Made by a program: the position numbers and the translations under genes | In this document: positions 1-12,139 of the stretch, piece by piece | Layout of the letters: every line of letters starts with the position of its first letter | Numbering within the stretch: position 1 is the stretch's first letter | Notes under the pieces: model-generated | Databases searched by the model: none | What the model saw: the letters and a program-made list of their open reading frames with translations, nothing else | Told to the model about the DNA's origin: nothing | DNA from: Cycas panzhihuaensis | Taxonomy: Eukaryota; Cycadophyta | Assembly (NCBI GenBank): GCA_023213395.1 | Contig: CM041465.1 | Location: 161,455,741 to 161,519,740, forward strand | Direction of reading: 5' to 3' | Length of the DNA: 64,000 bases

Positions 1-310
1 GACGCTAGGGCATGCAAACTTAGTGGCAACATCAAATGGGGATCTGACACCTTCAACATGTTCAAACAACTCTCACATAGCTGGCAACAGAGTCAAAACT
101 CATCCACACATCTCCATATATCTCAAAGTACCTACAAACAATGGAAAGAAGGCTCCCAAGATCCTCAGTGATCATCTGCGCTACATGGCTATTCTGTAGG
201 GTTATCGAGCATGCCAATCTACTAAGGGAAAGCCAACATGACCTAACACTATTTATTAGACCTTCGATAATATTCATCTACTTGTGCATGACCTACATGC
301 TCTAATACCA
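1..310 (-). mobile_element. Edge of a minus-strand LTR retrotransposon (5' internal part with primer site)
   Basis: Positions 299-310 read on the minus strand as TGGTATTAGAGC, one base from the plant initiator tRNA-Met primer site. On the minus strand the internal region runs from here towards position 1 and leaves the window. An open 71-codon minus-strand frame (277 down to 62, true ATG) starts 22 bases after the primer site. I do not recognise its protein; it may be leader sequence or a diverged gag start. No pol is visible because the element is cut by the window edge. Confidence 0.4.
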
Positions 311-700
311 TGTTAGAAAATGCAACTAAAACAAATAAGGTCAATAGGATCTTTCACATCAGGAAGATAACAAGCAGGAACAGATTGCATAGGACACCAT
401 ATTGCCATGGGAAACCCTTAAGGGTGAAAGCCCACAAATGAATAATATTTCACATTATGACAAAATGATGTATTGCAAAGAAGGACTTTGATCTATATTT
501 ATAGATCTAAAACACCAAATATAATTACGATTACATCTATTAGGTCACCACAATTGAGGATATTCCTCCACATAATTAGGTATAAAAATAGAAGGCCCAC
601 TTTACATTAGGTGGTATGGTCACATATTTTAACATAAAGAATTTCTTGAGTATTTAATGCATCAAGCTTATCAGAAAATATTCAAATTCAATTAACTTAA
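311..700 (-). repeat. Probable 5' LTR of the edge element
   Basis: The sequence next to the primer site starts TGTTAGAAAATG on the plus strand, so the minus-strand LTR would end in CA directly before the primer site, as expected. A TATA-like stretch (TATAAATATAG on the minus strand) lies near 495-505. The outer end is not defined because the partner LTR is outside the window; the limit near 700 is set only by where recognisable gypsy coding sequence begins. Confidence 0.35.
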
Positions 701-1059
701 ATATGAGGTAGAAAGGGTGTTGATTTTTTTTATGAAAATCATCCCAAGTTTCATCATTAGAAAATAAGAAGTCCAAGATAGCATCATCATCTTAATACAA
801 AACTAATATGGTAACAAAATCAGTTTGAATAAGAAATATTCTTAGTTTAAGAGAAAGTTTAGGAGGAAACTCAAGAGGAGCAATAATTCCATAAATAACT
901 AAGCCCATATCTTTTATTTATTGCTCTTGATCAAAATTAAGAAATAGAATAGTTTGAATTTTTTATGTTTCTATGGGTGCTTTAGCATGGAATGTAAATA
1001 ATTTGACAACTTTAATATGATTACTATTAACGAATTAGTTTTCTCTAAATAAAGATAAT

Positions 1060-1370
1060 GATATAGCCTACATTACTCAAATCCAAGGTTGACCTAGAAT
1101 AATATTGTAATCTAGAGTAGTATCCATAACTTTGACATTAATTTTTACTATTTTTCCTTCAATTATAATTGGTAAATTATATTTTTTTTTCTATGGTTGA
1201 ATGCTTTGTGGCATAAAAACCTTCAATATAAGTAGCACTTTTATCCAACATTTTAAGTTATAAAGCTCACATAAGTGATATAGGGATAATATTTAGAGAA
1301 GACCCATCATCAACAACAACACAATGGATGATTATGTCACAAATGATTACCTACACCATAGAGGCTCCAA
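1060..1370 (-). pseudogene. Gypsy retropepsin-like protease relic
   Basis: The minus-strand frame reads VVVDDGSSLNIIP, the active-site Asp box of gypsy proteases (D-x-G-S/A-S followed by N-I-L/I-P), and about 60 residues later LDYNIILGQPWI, the conserved C-terminal flap region (LGRPWI in relatives). The protease would process the Gag-Pol polyprotein. Several in-frame stops break it. Its order after gag on the minus strand fits a gypsy element of the Athila/Tat type, but the lineage is inferred from these two motifs only. Confidence 0.6.
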
Positions 1371-2599
1371 TATTAGGTTGAGTTAAAACATTAGTGGGAA
1401 GTAAAGAGAAGTCAAAGGATAAAACCTAATAAGGGGTTTCAGAAGATTGTATTCCTAATGCATTGAGATATTTGTGTCTCTATAAAGAATAATATTCCAA
1501 CATGTTAAATAATGGCATACCCAATGAAATACTCTTTAAATCATTAAGAAGAGAATATAAGGGCAAGTCTCTATTCCCTATAGTCAAAAGGAGAAAATTT
1601 AAAAACCTTCAAACTATAGGGATTGAAGACCATCATTTGGGGTTTATACTCCTTTGACTCATCATCAGATTAAGAATCATACTTTGCAAATTATGAACAA
1701 GTTTGAATTGCAAAGACATAAGACAAATCAATATTATCATATTCTAATAGATGTATTTATGATATACATTTCTTTCCAACTACTTTGCTAGATTCACCTG
1801 GTTCAAAAATTCAAATTCTAAGAGAAGTTTAAGGGATAAAGTCAAGACTTTATCTTAATAGCATATAACTTGGAATAAAATAAGTTCAAAAGAACTTAAA
1901 GTAAGAGTAGAAAATTAAGAACCTACTATCTACAAAGGGTTTGAAGTCAGGGAATGATGAAATTACAATGTATTAAGTTGATTTTATAAACTTTAATTTT
2001 GAGCCATAAGTTGTTGCTATGCATCAACTGGTGAAGTTTATATCATATGTATAAGATGTTTATTTTTATTATTTAAAAATGTGTCTTTATAGATTCCCAA
2101 CTCTTGGTTAGGATTGGGTGGTTACCCTTGATATACTTGATTTTGGTTAAGATAATTACAATTAGTGTGGGTGGAAACCTGATAAATCAAATACCACAAT
2201 TGTTCTTAGCAAATATTTTCTCAATGATTATTTTTGCCATAATGATTATAATAGAGAGGTTCTAACTGTGACTAATATTATCTATTTATATGAGTAAGTG
2301 GAAGATTATTTTAAGAATAAGGAAGGGGATTAAGTTATCCCCTTAGCTAATCAATACAAGGTCTATTCAAGTGTCATTGTACATCTTTCACAGAAGAGTT
2401 CTTCAGTTCATTTCATATAACAAGATTTTAAATCAATTGTGTTAACTAGGTAATAGATATAACAAGATCAAGTAATGATATTAAAGAACAAGATTGAGCA
2501 ACTTGCACGACCTATCAAGTAGGTTGATATGGAAGAGGTAAAGGTGGACCTCCACCAACAACCCCATCACCATTTGAATCATCTAGTTAAATAGTTTAT

Positions 2600-3145
2600 A
2601 AAGGTGTTGGGTTTTTAATAGTAACTAATCATAACTGAATCAATGCATGTTTATATTGCTAAGTAAGTTATCTAGCTTCAGCATATGATCCAAGATTTTG
2701 TCTTAGGAGCTCAAAGTGGATAACACCTATGAGACTATCAATAAAGATTTGTTTAATAGTGTAACATCATCGAGAGGAATAATACAATGATTAACCAACT
2801 TACAAAAACTCTTTATGTGTTGACTAATGGTTACATGGGATGCTTTCTTGTATGTTAGTAATGTTAAAAGACCATTATCTTCAACTTTTGGGAGAGAAAA
2901 ATGATTATAAAAATTTTCAAGCAACTCTCTAATATTATTCATTGAATTAGGAGGAAGCTTTGCAAACTAGAAGGTGCTAGCATCCCCTAAGATCATATGG
3001 GGAAAGAGTCTCATTTAAAAGTTATCCTTATAAATCTAAGCAATGTTAAGGATAACATCCATGTGTTTTTCAAGATGCTCATATAATCTACCATAAACTT
3101 TAGGTAAACTAGGTGGGATCATTGCCATATCTAGCACAGTTGCTA
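2600..3145 (-). pseudogene. gag: Gypsy gag (capsid) relic
   Basis: A likely start reads MIPPSLPKVYGRLYEHLEK and continues with the gypsy gag pattern GDAS-T-F-(W to stop)-FAKLPPNS, as in the Retrotrans_gag family, where GDART.W...LPPGSI is the hallmark. The best open part is 2942-2727 (minus strand, 71 codons), covering the helical capsid core. Gag proteins package the element RNA into cytoplasmic particles. At least three in-frame stops upstream and several downstream show it is dead; two fit TGG or CAA codons turned into stops. Confidence 0.55.
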
Positions 3146-3355
3146 GTATGGCTAACGAAGATGATTTAGCATAAGAAAGGCATCAAAATCATGAAGTTAT
3201 AGAACTATGAATAGACTAATTTATGATAAGCTGAGAAACAAAATATTGATAAGAATGATGTTAGATTATAGCAAAGACTACCATGATAACAACAGTTATT
3301 AGATATAAAGCAGTGGAATTATGAGGAAGGAGATATGGATTACTAATCTTATAAG

Positions 3356-3667
3356 TGAAAGAGGTTAATGTATCAAGGTCATTTGTGTAGATTAATTATG
3401 TGACCTTAGGATATATTATTAGCATTAGTCTCTAAATGAAATGCACTTTATATGTATTTAGATGTAATTTCAGGTTCATGTCACTAGGCAGAAAAATCCT
3501 AACCCTAATGCTCGCCCTCAATAATAAAAGGTGAAATCTCAATGAGGGAATTATTATTCATTCTCACCTCCAAGCTTGCTCTCATATCTTGTTTCATCTT
3601 CTTTTTCATTCTTCATTGCCATTGTGTGCATGTGAGTGATTTATCTCCTAGATCCATCATTCCTTCA
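3356..3667 (+). repeat. 5' LTR of copia element 1
   Basis: Begins TGAAAGAGG and ends CTTCA; 312 bp, the same length as the 3' LTR with no indel. AATAATAAAAGG near 3520 is the likeliest TATA or poly-A type signal. ATAAG lies directly in front. Confidence 0.92.
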
Positions 3668-3669
3668 TG

Positions 3670-3683
3670 TGGTATCAGAGCCA
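3670..3683 (+). other. Primer binding site, initiator tRNA-Met
   Basis: TGGTATCAGAGCCA starts two bases after the 5' LTR and matches the complement of the plant initiator tRNA-Met 3' end, so the tRNA would prime minus-strand DNA synthesis here. Confidence 0.9.
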
Positions 3684-5663
3684 CAAGGGGATCTATTCAC
3701 TCCATCCCACTTGCATGGAGTCATTTTGCCTCTCATTCACCTTCAATGTGAAGTATTGAGAGAGCATTCATTATTTTTTAATATCTTGAGAGTTTAAAAA
3801 TATGATATTTTATATGTTGTTACTTTATCTATGTGTGTAGAAATTTAGAGGTGAAAAATATAGGTTTTCGAAGCTGTTCAGCTGCCGGAACAATCCCGGA
3901 AGCATTAAAGGCCCAAAATTTTATAAAACGTTTGACCATCTCATAATTTGATGAAATTTGGCATACAACGTCACCTTGACTAAAGGATCATTTTTTCCTT
4001 CTAAAGTAACTTCAAATTCATCCTACAACAATGAGTTTTATTTGTGATAAAAGGGTAAAATTTGTGGATAAGTGATTTAAAGCATTTTTCCTAATGAAAG
4101 CCTTTAATTATAAGCTAAAAATCTAAAAGTTTTATTAAGGGATCTATTATATTTATGTATCAGGACCAGTTTAAGATAAATCTCATCAAATTTCATCCAT
4201 TGGTTAGTGAGATCTATGCAGTTTTCTCATGGTTGCTGATTTTGCCTACTCAACCCCACAAAGGACATTGCAAGGGTATTTCGGGTAATTTTTTGGTAGA
4301 TTTTGTAAATGGTGCATAAGGTAAAGTTAATGTATGTATCAAAACATAACTTTTTACATATTTAAGTTCAAATTCTGAGACAGTTGATCTGGCATGATTT
4401 TACTTTGGTGTTTTTTTGGGCAGAAATGTTTTTATGCATTTTCTGAAATCTGACTTCATAACTCTATCAAAAACGATATTTTGAACACTTTTTCCTTATT
4501 TCATAAATTTAGATTTCATCATTTATGCCTTCATATTTATAATTTTTTAAAATTTTGCCTATTTATCATTATTTATAAGTTTTGTGAAAAAATCACAAAA
4601 TAGGGAAAAATAGCATCCATATTAATTTAAAAAAAAATCATCATTTTAGTGACAAGTTAATCTATTTTTTATCCTATTGTGGATTTTGTATCAAAACTTC
4701 TAAAATCATATTTGGAAATATTGTACTAAAGCAAGGGAAACCTTGGATCGGAAGTAATATCTGGTTCCCCTACTAAATCTAGCATGATTTTCTTATTTGC
4801 ACACATAGCATAAAGCATCACAAAAGTAGCAACAATAATAAAGCATCACAAAAGTAGTAACAATAACAAAACATCACAAAAGTAGCACCAACAACAAAGT
4901 AAGTAAGCACATTTGGCAACTTTCCATTTCAATTTTCAGTTATACGGAAACATCTTACACTATTCCTAAAAGGAATCTCATCCGTACAATCTATACCACT
5001 AGTTCTTGACTTGTGCGCACACTTGCCTTGGTTAAAATAGACCAAGGTTAGTCGATGTCTAGGCCCTAAGGGAGATGTAAGTTTCATACTAGGTTTAGTC
5101 TTAACCAGAATAGTGGTGGAGGAACAGGTTAGCCATACCTATGGCCTCCAATCAGGGATAATCCTGATAACCACCCAAGAAAACTGAAAACCTTAATGTA
5201 AGATCAAAATTAACCTGGTCCAATATATGTCATAATCGTGGGATACACAGTACCATTTGACTCTTTAGAGGAGGTATATAGCTACTCATTGGTGAACTGG
5301 GTGAGGACTGGGAGTGTCTGGGCTCCATTGTGACTTGGATTTCATCACCAAGCATAGGTGCAGGTATTGCAAGTGAAGGCCCTAATCATATACTAGAAGC
5401 CTTAGGCATTGAAACCTCACGTACATTTGGACATAAGTGAGAGGTTAGTGGCATGACACATTACTACTCTTTACTAGCTCTACATTAGGCCTCATTCTTA
5501 CATCATTACTTATATTCATTTTTCATAGTTGTTGAAAAATACGTAATCATTGATTACTTCTCATTATAGCATTCATTTCTATATTCCTGCTGCGCCAGGT
5601 GTACTAGCCACACATGTCAGTGGCACATACTTCTATCATCTCTTCTACTTCTTCATCGTTACC
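3684..5663 (+). other. Long untranslated leader of copia element 1
   Basis: About 2 kb lies between primer site and gag start. I see no coding homology in it. It holds a three-unit 28-bp tandem repeat at 4812-4895. Packaging or translation signals would be expected here, but none can be recognised by eye. Confidence 0.6.
4812..4895 (+). repeat. 28-bp tandem repeat, three copies
   Basis: Units start at 4812, 4840 and 4868. Each begins AAAGCATCAC (AAAACATCAC in the third), followed by AAAAGTAG and a CAA-rich tail. A few substitutions separate the units. Confidence 0.85.
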
Positions 5664-6720
5664 ATGTCATCTCAATTCAAGTAGAATGTTAACTGCATAT
5701 TGAAAGACAAAGAAAATTGGGGTCTATGGTACATTGGAATTAAAAATGATGCAAAGTATGAAGGCCTTTGGAGAGCCCACTTGCATCCTACACCCAGCAT
5801 ACTAGTAACGGCTACAACAACTATTTTCGATGGATCCGCCCTAGCAGCTCCTATAGATGCTACAGCCAAACTACAATAGGAGATAGATGATGAAAAGATT
5901 CATGTAGGAATTTTGTTGGTCATTAATCACTCGTTACACAACTTGATAAATGAAGAGAAATATGATACAGCCTAGAAGGTCCTAGAAGTTCTCAGAAAGA
6001 ACTTTGATACAAAGTCAAATTTAGAATTTGTTCATCTTGTTTTGAAAATAAACAAATAAAAAATGTAGAAGGGTCGAGCTCATGAGACAATAAATCTCCT
6101 TCGAACAATTAAATAGGCAATTAACAAAGACTTTAAAACCCAATGCATCACTTGGGTATTTTTGATCCAGTCATGTTTACATGTCCCCGATTATAAAAAC
6201 TTGCTTTGAAGTCTTCAATGTAATGGAACATTGAAGACACTCAACTTTGAAGTACATACCGAGAAGTTCATAGAATTTGACAAGACCTTTGATATAAACT
6301 TTGTAGCCTCTGAATCTCTTCCAGATGCAGCACTTGAGGTAGAAGAAGAAGTTTGATACATAAAAAATCAAGGTCCGTCTCATGGGAGAGGAAATAACTG
6401 AGCAAGAGGAAGAGAAAGAAATATAGGAAATCATCCACAAGGTCAATCAAACCCTCAACCACAACCTCGACAGTTTTAAGGCCAAGGGCCACCTCAACAA
6501 AGAGCAAGACGGTTAGGCCAAACCAGTAGTTCTTTAGGGACTAATAATCAAACTATTATATATGATTGATGTAACCATAAAGGACACTTAGTAAAAGATT
6601 GCAGAACTGCCACTTATAAGTTAGCCAAGTTCCAACCAAAACATGGAGCTCACAATGTTGAAGAAACTTGTAAAGAATCCTTTAGTGGTGTAGGTTTTGT
6701 ACAAGCACACATTCAAAGAA
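5664..6720 (+). pseudogene. gag: Gag relic of copia element 1
   Basis: A likely start ATG at 5664 gives MSSQFK then a stop, followed by a readable frame (L-K-D-K-E-N-W-G-L-W-Y) that fits the copia gag N-terminus (element.NW..W). Stops replace Gln or Trp codons several times (near 5686, 5876, 5973, 6057). Near 6560-6605 a zinc knuckle can be read as Y-D-(stop)-C-N-H-K-G-H-L-V-K-D-C: the second Cys, the His and the last Cys remain, but the first Cys is Tyr. The protein would have bound element RNA and formed the particle. It is clearly inactive. Confidence 0.7.
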
Positions 6721-6812
6721 TTGAGGGATCTTCAGCATCAAATGTCATTGACCTACCAAAGAGATACTTTGAAGCTTGGTGTGGATATATCACTTATGAA
6801 TTCCCTTCACCA

Positions 6813-7930
6813 ATGCCAAGCCCTATTGGAATTGCTAATAGTGTGGCTTCAATCGAGGGACAGTGGATCATGGACATAGGAGCAACTCAACATATGACAT
6901 GCAATCATAGTCTATATCAAACATTTGACTCAAATATTCATGGAGTTGTTCACATGGCTGATAAATCACAACTTATTGAAGGAATTGGCAACATTCACTT
7001 GAAAACCCTAAGCTCAGAAGATTTTATATTACTTGATGTCTTATATATACCCAATCTCAAACAAAACCTACTCTCTTTATCTACACTTATTTCTCGTGGA
7101 TTTGATCTAATTGTAATCGTAAATGACTAGACTCTCAAGGTCATTCACCCTCCAACTAATCATGTGGTTTTGATTGGACATCTCTCTAGCAAACTCTTTC
7201 GACTAAATGGCTCTCCATCTTTTGAAGCCCATTGTGCCCAAAGCCCTTGTGCCAATGAAGAATTTACATTTAATTCCATCTTAACCCATCTAACGTTGTC
7301 ACCAGAAGCTCTTTGGCATGCTTGCATGGGCCATGTTCACATTAATAGACTTAGAGATCTTTCTAACACTCTTACAAACCTTCTAAAGTTTTCCTCTAAG
7401 CCCTTTAAATGTGAAGCTTATATTATTACCAAATCTCATCGACAACCCTTTCCCAAAAGTCAGTGGAAATCGAGCCATCCATTACAATTGGTACACTTTG
7501 ATTTGTGTAGGCCAATTCCTATTCCTTCACTAAAGGGCAAGCTATATTACATCTCTTTCATTGATGATTTTACTAGAAAAGTATAGGTAGTTTTTCTACA
7601 TAAGAAAGATAAAGCATTCTATATATTCAAGGAATTCAAAGCCGTCACTAAAAAAGAGTCAAGTTATCAACTCAAATGTCTTCAAATTGATAATGGTGGT
7701 GACTATACCTCACATGAGTTTGAAATCTACCTTTAAGATAATGGCCTCAAGCATCAAACAATAGTAGCAGGTACCCCACAACAAAATAGAGTTGTCGAGC
7801 ATATGAACAGGACAATCATGAACATGGCTCATGCTATGTTAATATATAAAAATATACCTATCTATTTATGGGCTAAAGCAATCTGGATAGATGTTTATTG
7901 TATCAATGCTATTAGCCCATCAAAGGAAGT
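6813..7930 (+). pseudogene. pol: Protease and integrase relic of copia element 1
   Basis: The protease box reads WIMDIGATQHMTCN near 6864, where relatives have D-S-G-A; the Ser is Ile. The GAG-pre-integrase segment follows (LWHACMGHVHINRL near 7311), with the integrase zinc site H-H-C-C reduced because the second Cys is Tyr (C-E-A-Y). The integrase core keeps all three acidic residues in recognisable context: Asp in LVHFDLC (7500-7502), Asp in QIDNGGDYTS near 7690, and Glu in RVVEHMNRT near 7797. Stops after 7586 and near 7735 break the frame. Integrase would insert the cDNA into the genome. Confidence 0.82.
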
Positions 7931-8228
7931 ATAATCACATAAAGAAAAGTGGTCAAGACAAGCCCCCATTGTTCACTACTTTAAAATTTTTAGCCCTACA
8001 TGTTATGCCCATATTCTAGATGTAGATTAAAATAAACTCCAGCCAAGGGAACTTAAAGGCATCTTTGTTAGATACCCTATGGATAAGAAAGGGTATAAGG
8101 TCTTCATACCTTCACAATGAAAAATCATCATTACCAAAGACGTCATTTTTGCAGAGACAGAGGATCAGTTACTTAAACTAGACTCTAAAGTACCCTCATG
8201 TTGCTTCAATCATGTTATCAAGTATGAT

Positions 8229-8270
8229 GTTCAGATTCTAAAATTTGAGGGGAGGGGGGGGGGGGAGGAG
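8229..8270 (+). repeat. Poly-G tract inside pol
   Basis: A purine block with 14 consecutive G lies between the integrase and RT parts. In this copy it probably marks slippage in the variable linker. Confidence 0.6.
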
Positions 8271-8699
8271 ACAAACATAAATTACTCCAAATGTTAGAAG
8301 CTGACAATAGAGCCTTGGAGGATGCAAAGCAAAGTTGACAAAGGCAAAGCCATTATAGAAGAACCATCCTCCCCACTTTTAGTTGGCAAAGACAAAATAG
8401 TGGTAGAAGGACCATCTTCCTCAGGCGCATTAACATCCTCCTCATACAATAATCATTTTAATGAATATGATGAGAACTAAGAAGTTGGGGAAATGAGGAC
8501 ATCATTCCCAACTTGAGGATCTTGAGAAGCCTACCAACTCAATAAGGACATACGACCATATGAGTTGGGCAAAACTGACACTCGAAGTGCCTATAGAGCA
8601 AGGATGCAGGAATCATTATATACTAAACTTAAACCAGTAGAATTGCACCTTACTCTTAATAAAGAGCCCTTAACATACCAAGAAGTTGTAAAGCATACA

Positions 8700-10203
8700 T
8701 CTTGGAGAAATGCCATGAATGAAGAGTACTAATCTCTTATTAAGAACAGTACATGGGAGCTCGTTGATCTACCACTTGGTAGAAAGGTAGTTCAAAATAA
8801 ATGGGTGTTAAAAAATAAATATAGATCAGACGGTACCCTTGAAAAGCATAAGGTGAGGTTGGTAGCTAAAGGATTTACACAAAGGGAAATCATCGACTAC
8901 ACTAAAGTCTTTGCACCTACAACCAAGTGGCCTACAATTAGAACTCTTATGGCCTTGGCCACTCAACAGGGTTGGAAAATCCACCAACTCGATATTAAAA
9001 CCGTGTTTCTCAATGGATATCTTGAAGAAGAAATTTACATTGCTCAACCAGAAGGATATGAGATCGAAGGTCAAGAGCATAAGGTTTGTAGGCTCAGAAA
9101 GTCCTTGTATGGCCTTAAACAAGCCCCTCGTGCTTGGTTTACCAAGTTATCTGAAAGGATGAGGTAACTTGGATACAAGGTTTGTGACTATTAAGATATT
9201 GATGCAACATTGTTCATCAAGAACCATAAGGATAAAGTCACTTATCTCATAATCTTTATAGATGATATGATAATGACGGGTGATAATGAACAGGCAATAA
9301 GCCAGCTAAAAAAGGACCTTGGCAAAACGTTCGAATTGTCTGACCTTAGTTTGATGAAATATTACTTGGGAATTAAAGTAACACAAAATAATAGAAAATT
9401 TTTCCTCTCCCAAGAAAAATACATTAACGATCTTCTAACCAAGTTTTAGTTAGAAGATGCTCGACCAGTGATGTTACCTATGGATCCTAACATCAAACTC
9501 TTAGCTGAAGGTGACACTAGGGAGGCAGACGCAACACTCTATAGGAAACTTGTAGGTAGTCTCATCTATACTACCAATACAATGCCATATATTATACACT
9601 CTATCTATATTCTTACTCATTACATGACAAATCCTAAGCAGAATCATCAAGTGCGGAGTGCAGTGTTGAGATACCTTAAGACGACCAACAAATATGGTCT
9701 GTTATATGAACCTAATTCAGACTTCAAGCTTTCAGATACACGCACTGCACTTTGCAGGAGATAAAGACACAGGAAGATCTACGTCTGGGTATGTAATGTT
9801 TCTTGGAATAGTAGCAATATCATGGAGATCTAAATGGTAGAAGATAGTTGTAGATTCAACTATTGAAGCTGAATACATTACTTCTTTTGAGACCAGTAAA
9901 GAGGTGATATGGCTGAGAAAATTATTAGAAACATTGAATATCATCCAAACAAGTCCTATGACTCTTCATATGGATAATCAATCAGTAATCTGCATGGTGA
10001 AAAATCTTGGATTTCACGATCATACCAAACATATAAGTACGAAAGTCTACATGACTAGGGAACTTATTGATGACGGCAAAATTCAATTGGATTACTACCC
10101 TACAGTAGATCAAGTCACCAATATCTTCACCAAACCACTGTAAAAGGTGAAGTTTGAACAATTTTGAAGGCAGCTCGGCCTTAGGGCCTCCATCTTCGAT
10201 TGA
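8700..10203 (+). pseudogene. pol: Reverse transcriptase and RNase H relic of copia element 1
   Basis: Typical copia RT motifs appear in order: NKWVLKNKY (8800), VRLVAKGFTQ (8855), LDIKTVFLNGYLEEEIY (8990), LYGLKQAPRAW (9105) and FIDDMIMTG (9257-9283), the catalytic Y/F-x-D-D box with both Asp intact. Best open pieces are 8805-9167, 9210-9449 and 9468-9764. A frameshift near 9745 moves the RNase H part (GDKDTGRSTSGYVMFLG) to another frame, and it runs on through the 9904-10143 open piece (HMDNQSVICM, HISTKVYMTRELI). The last frame ends at 10201-10203. RT and RNase H would make the cDNA; several stops make this copy dead. Confidence 0.88.
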
Positions 10204-10232
10204 TTAAAGAAGATGGAAACAGGATCATCATA

Positions 10233-10346
10233 CTCTATTCTCTTCATGAAAATCCCTTGTGGGCACAGAAGAATAAGAGTAAGTCTATGCTCTATCCTCT
10301 TCGTGAAAACCCCATGTGGGTATGGAAGGATAAGGGTTGTACTAGT
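10233..10346 (+). repeat. 57-bp tandem duplication in the 3' untranslated part of copia element 1
   Basis: Two adjacent copies start at 10233 and 10290, both beginning CTCTAT(T/C)CTCTTC and containing a C-C-(C/A)-(T/A)-TGTGGG block. The remaining 10347-10640 is non-coding 3' leader to the LTR. Confidence 0.8.
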
Positions 10347-10650
10347 TTTGGAAAATCAAAACTTGTGAAAACCTAAAAATGCATAGGGGATGACCAAACA
10401 TTATATGGAGACTTAGCAGATTAAGATGCACACTTAAGCTACTTAGCTATCAGGCTGCATCAAAGAGCCACCTTAGCCATTTTGATTTATAAAAGGAGCT
10501 ATAGATCTTAGAAAGTTCATGGGCTTTTATTTCCCACGAGGGTTTTCCCACAAAAGTGTCATTTAGAATTTCAATGTAATAATGACGCTCAAATGAAGAC
10601 CTCATAGAATAGATTTTCTCAAAATTACCTTCCACCATTAAATGGGAGAT

Positions 10651-10962
10651 TGAAAGAGGTTAATGTATCAAGGTCATTTGTGTAGATTAATTATATAACC
10701 TTATGATATATTATTAGCATTAATCTCTAAATAAAATGTACTTTATATGCATTTAGATGTAATTTTGGGTTCATGTCATTAGGTGGGAAAATCCTAACCC
10801 TAATTCTCACCCTCAATAATAAAAGGTAAAATCTCAAGGAGGGAGTCATTATTCATTCTCACCTCCAAGCTTGCTCTCATATCTTGTTTTATCTTCTTTT
10901 TCATTCTCCATTGCCATTGTGTGCATGTAAGTGATTTATCTCCTAGATCCATCCTTCCTTCA
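10651..10962 (+). repeat. 3' LTR of copia element 1
   Basis: Same length and termini as the 5' LTR. Preceded by the purine-rich AATGGGAGAT (10641-10650), the likely plus-strand primer tract, and followed by the target duplicate ATAAG at 10963-10967. Confidence 0.93.
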
Positions 10963-10967
10963 ATAAG

Positions 10968-11660
10968 AGATAAAAACCTCCTTAAGCATGTGTGGTCAAA
11001 AAGGGGATAAACATCTCAATCAATGAGAAAACTAACTAGGGTTCAGAATAACCCCAAAACATCAATGTATTGTTATAGAAGTGGTCAAGGTGACTAGTAC
11101 AAGACTATAATTCAAGTCCCCAGTGTGGTTGTCAAAAAACCATTAATGTTAGGAAGTGTTCATCCTAAATTTTGTCTTAAGAGTGATTACCTAATGCAAA
11201 ATCAAAAACACTTCTAGAGAAACATTTATGAGTTGCAATATAATCAAAAGGATGGCTTAATTAATAAGGACATATATCAAAGTGTCACCTAAACCTTGAA
11301 CAATATAGGCTTCAAAATTGACTACTAGAAATGCACCATATTTCTTCCTTAACAGGTAAAATAATAAGTTCACTAAGTAAATATTCCCTTTATTGACCAA
11401 AAATGGCAAATGATTGTCATGCAATTAAGTCAATATTAATAATAACACATCAGCTATTATAGTCCATGTCCTAACCTTTTAAATATTTCCATCATTTCTC
11501 CAAGGAACTTTGCACAACATCAATTCTTACACCTATACAACTACACCATGATTAGATACTTTTGAGAAATTTCCTCACCCTCTAATTATATATGCAATCA
11601 ATAGAAATTGTGTCTATGATGATGATGATGATAGATTTAAATTTGTTGGATATTTTTACT
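10968..11660. other. Gap between copia element 1 and the LINE
   Basis: No coding sequence seen. Because copia element 1 sits just upstream of an antisense gypsy gag, this is probably the continuing gypsy leader. A short (GAT)n run lies at about 11618-11633. Confidence 0.35.
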
Positions 11661-11677
11661 AAGTATCCTTAGCTTCT
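11661..11677 (+). repeat. LINE target site duplication, left copy
   Basis: AAGTATCCTTAGCTTCT, 17 bp, identical to 17883-17899. Defines the left edge of the LINE insertion. Confidence 0.95.
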
Positions 11678-12139
11678 CAGAATAAAACTTACCTCTGATG
11701 ATGATTGTCTAAGGCGTTGAGTGGTCTGCGATCTCTGTAGTTTCGATAGCGACTGTGGCGGCTAGGGTTACTCCAATCAGGTGGTAAATGCGGTGGCCCC
11801 AGTTGAACTGGATCGATGGCGTGAGCTCCATTCCGGCTTGGGCATCAACGCAGACTGGCGTTACCTCCTGTATGAAGGTCTGGTAAGGCGCTCGAGGCGG
11901 AGTTTTGAGCGTGGGCGTGGCGGCTTGTGGATGGTTTGGTAAGGCTTGTGGTGGTGGGGAAGGAGCCTCGTGACCTTGGATGCATTCTGCGGCGTGCAGT
12001 CGGGGCGAGGAAGGCTTCCTTTTAGGTCTGGCCGAGTTTTTAAGGATTTTAGTGCTTGGGGAGGCGCAGAGGACAGACCTGGAAGGTATCCCAGAATCGC
12101 CAAGAAAGAAGGGTATGACTATCTGCAGATTCGTATTCT

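Larger units (their letters stand above)
715..3355 (-). mobile_element. Ty3/gypsy element fragment, antisense, gag to protease
   Basis: On the minus strand this stretch holds a decayed gag (about 3145-2600), a zinc-knuckle relic near 2250-2180 in which the first two cysteines are now tyrosine (Y-x-x-Y-G-K-x-N-H-W/stop-E-x-x-C), a protease (about 1370-1060) and part of the protease-to-RT linker down to about 715. RT, RNase H and integrase are missing: the edge element occupies the place where they should be. Copia element 1 inserted just upstream of this gag, and the gypsy leader probably resumes after 10967. No LTR of this element was identified. Confidence 0.6.
3356..10962 (+). mobile_element. 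Copia element 1: complete Ty1/copia LTR retrotransposon
   Basis: A complete 7.6-kb element: two 312-bp LTRs beginning TGAAAG and ending TTCA, a primer site, a long leader, a decayed gag-pol in copia order (gag, protease, integrase, RT, RNase H) and a purine run before the 3' LTR. A perfect 5-bp target duplication, ATAAG, lies at 3351-3355 and 10963-10967. By eye the LTRs differ at about 23 of 312 sites, mostly C/T or G/A changes, so the insertion is old but alignable end to end. It lies inside the antisense gypsy fragment. Confidence 0.93.

Noticed and set aside
8826-9122. Minus-strand 98-codon frame opposite the copia 1 RT
   Set aside because: Shadow of the well-supported plus-strand RT. 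Similar shadows opposite the LINE (for example 14281-14772, 16012-16431, 17361-17723) were also dropped.
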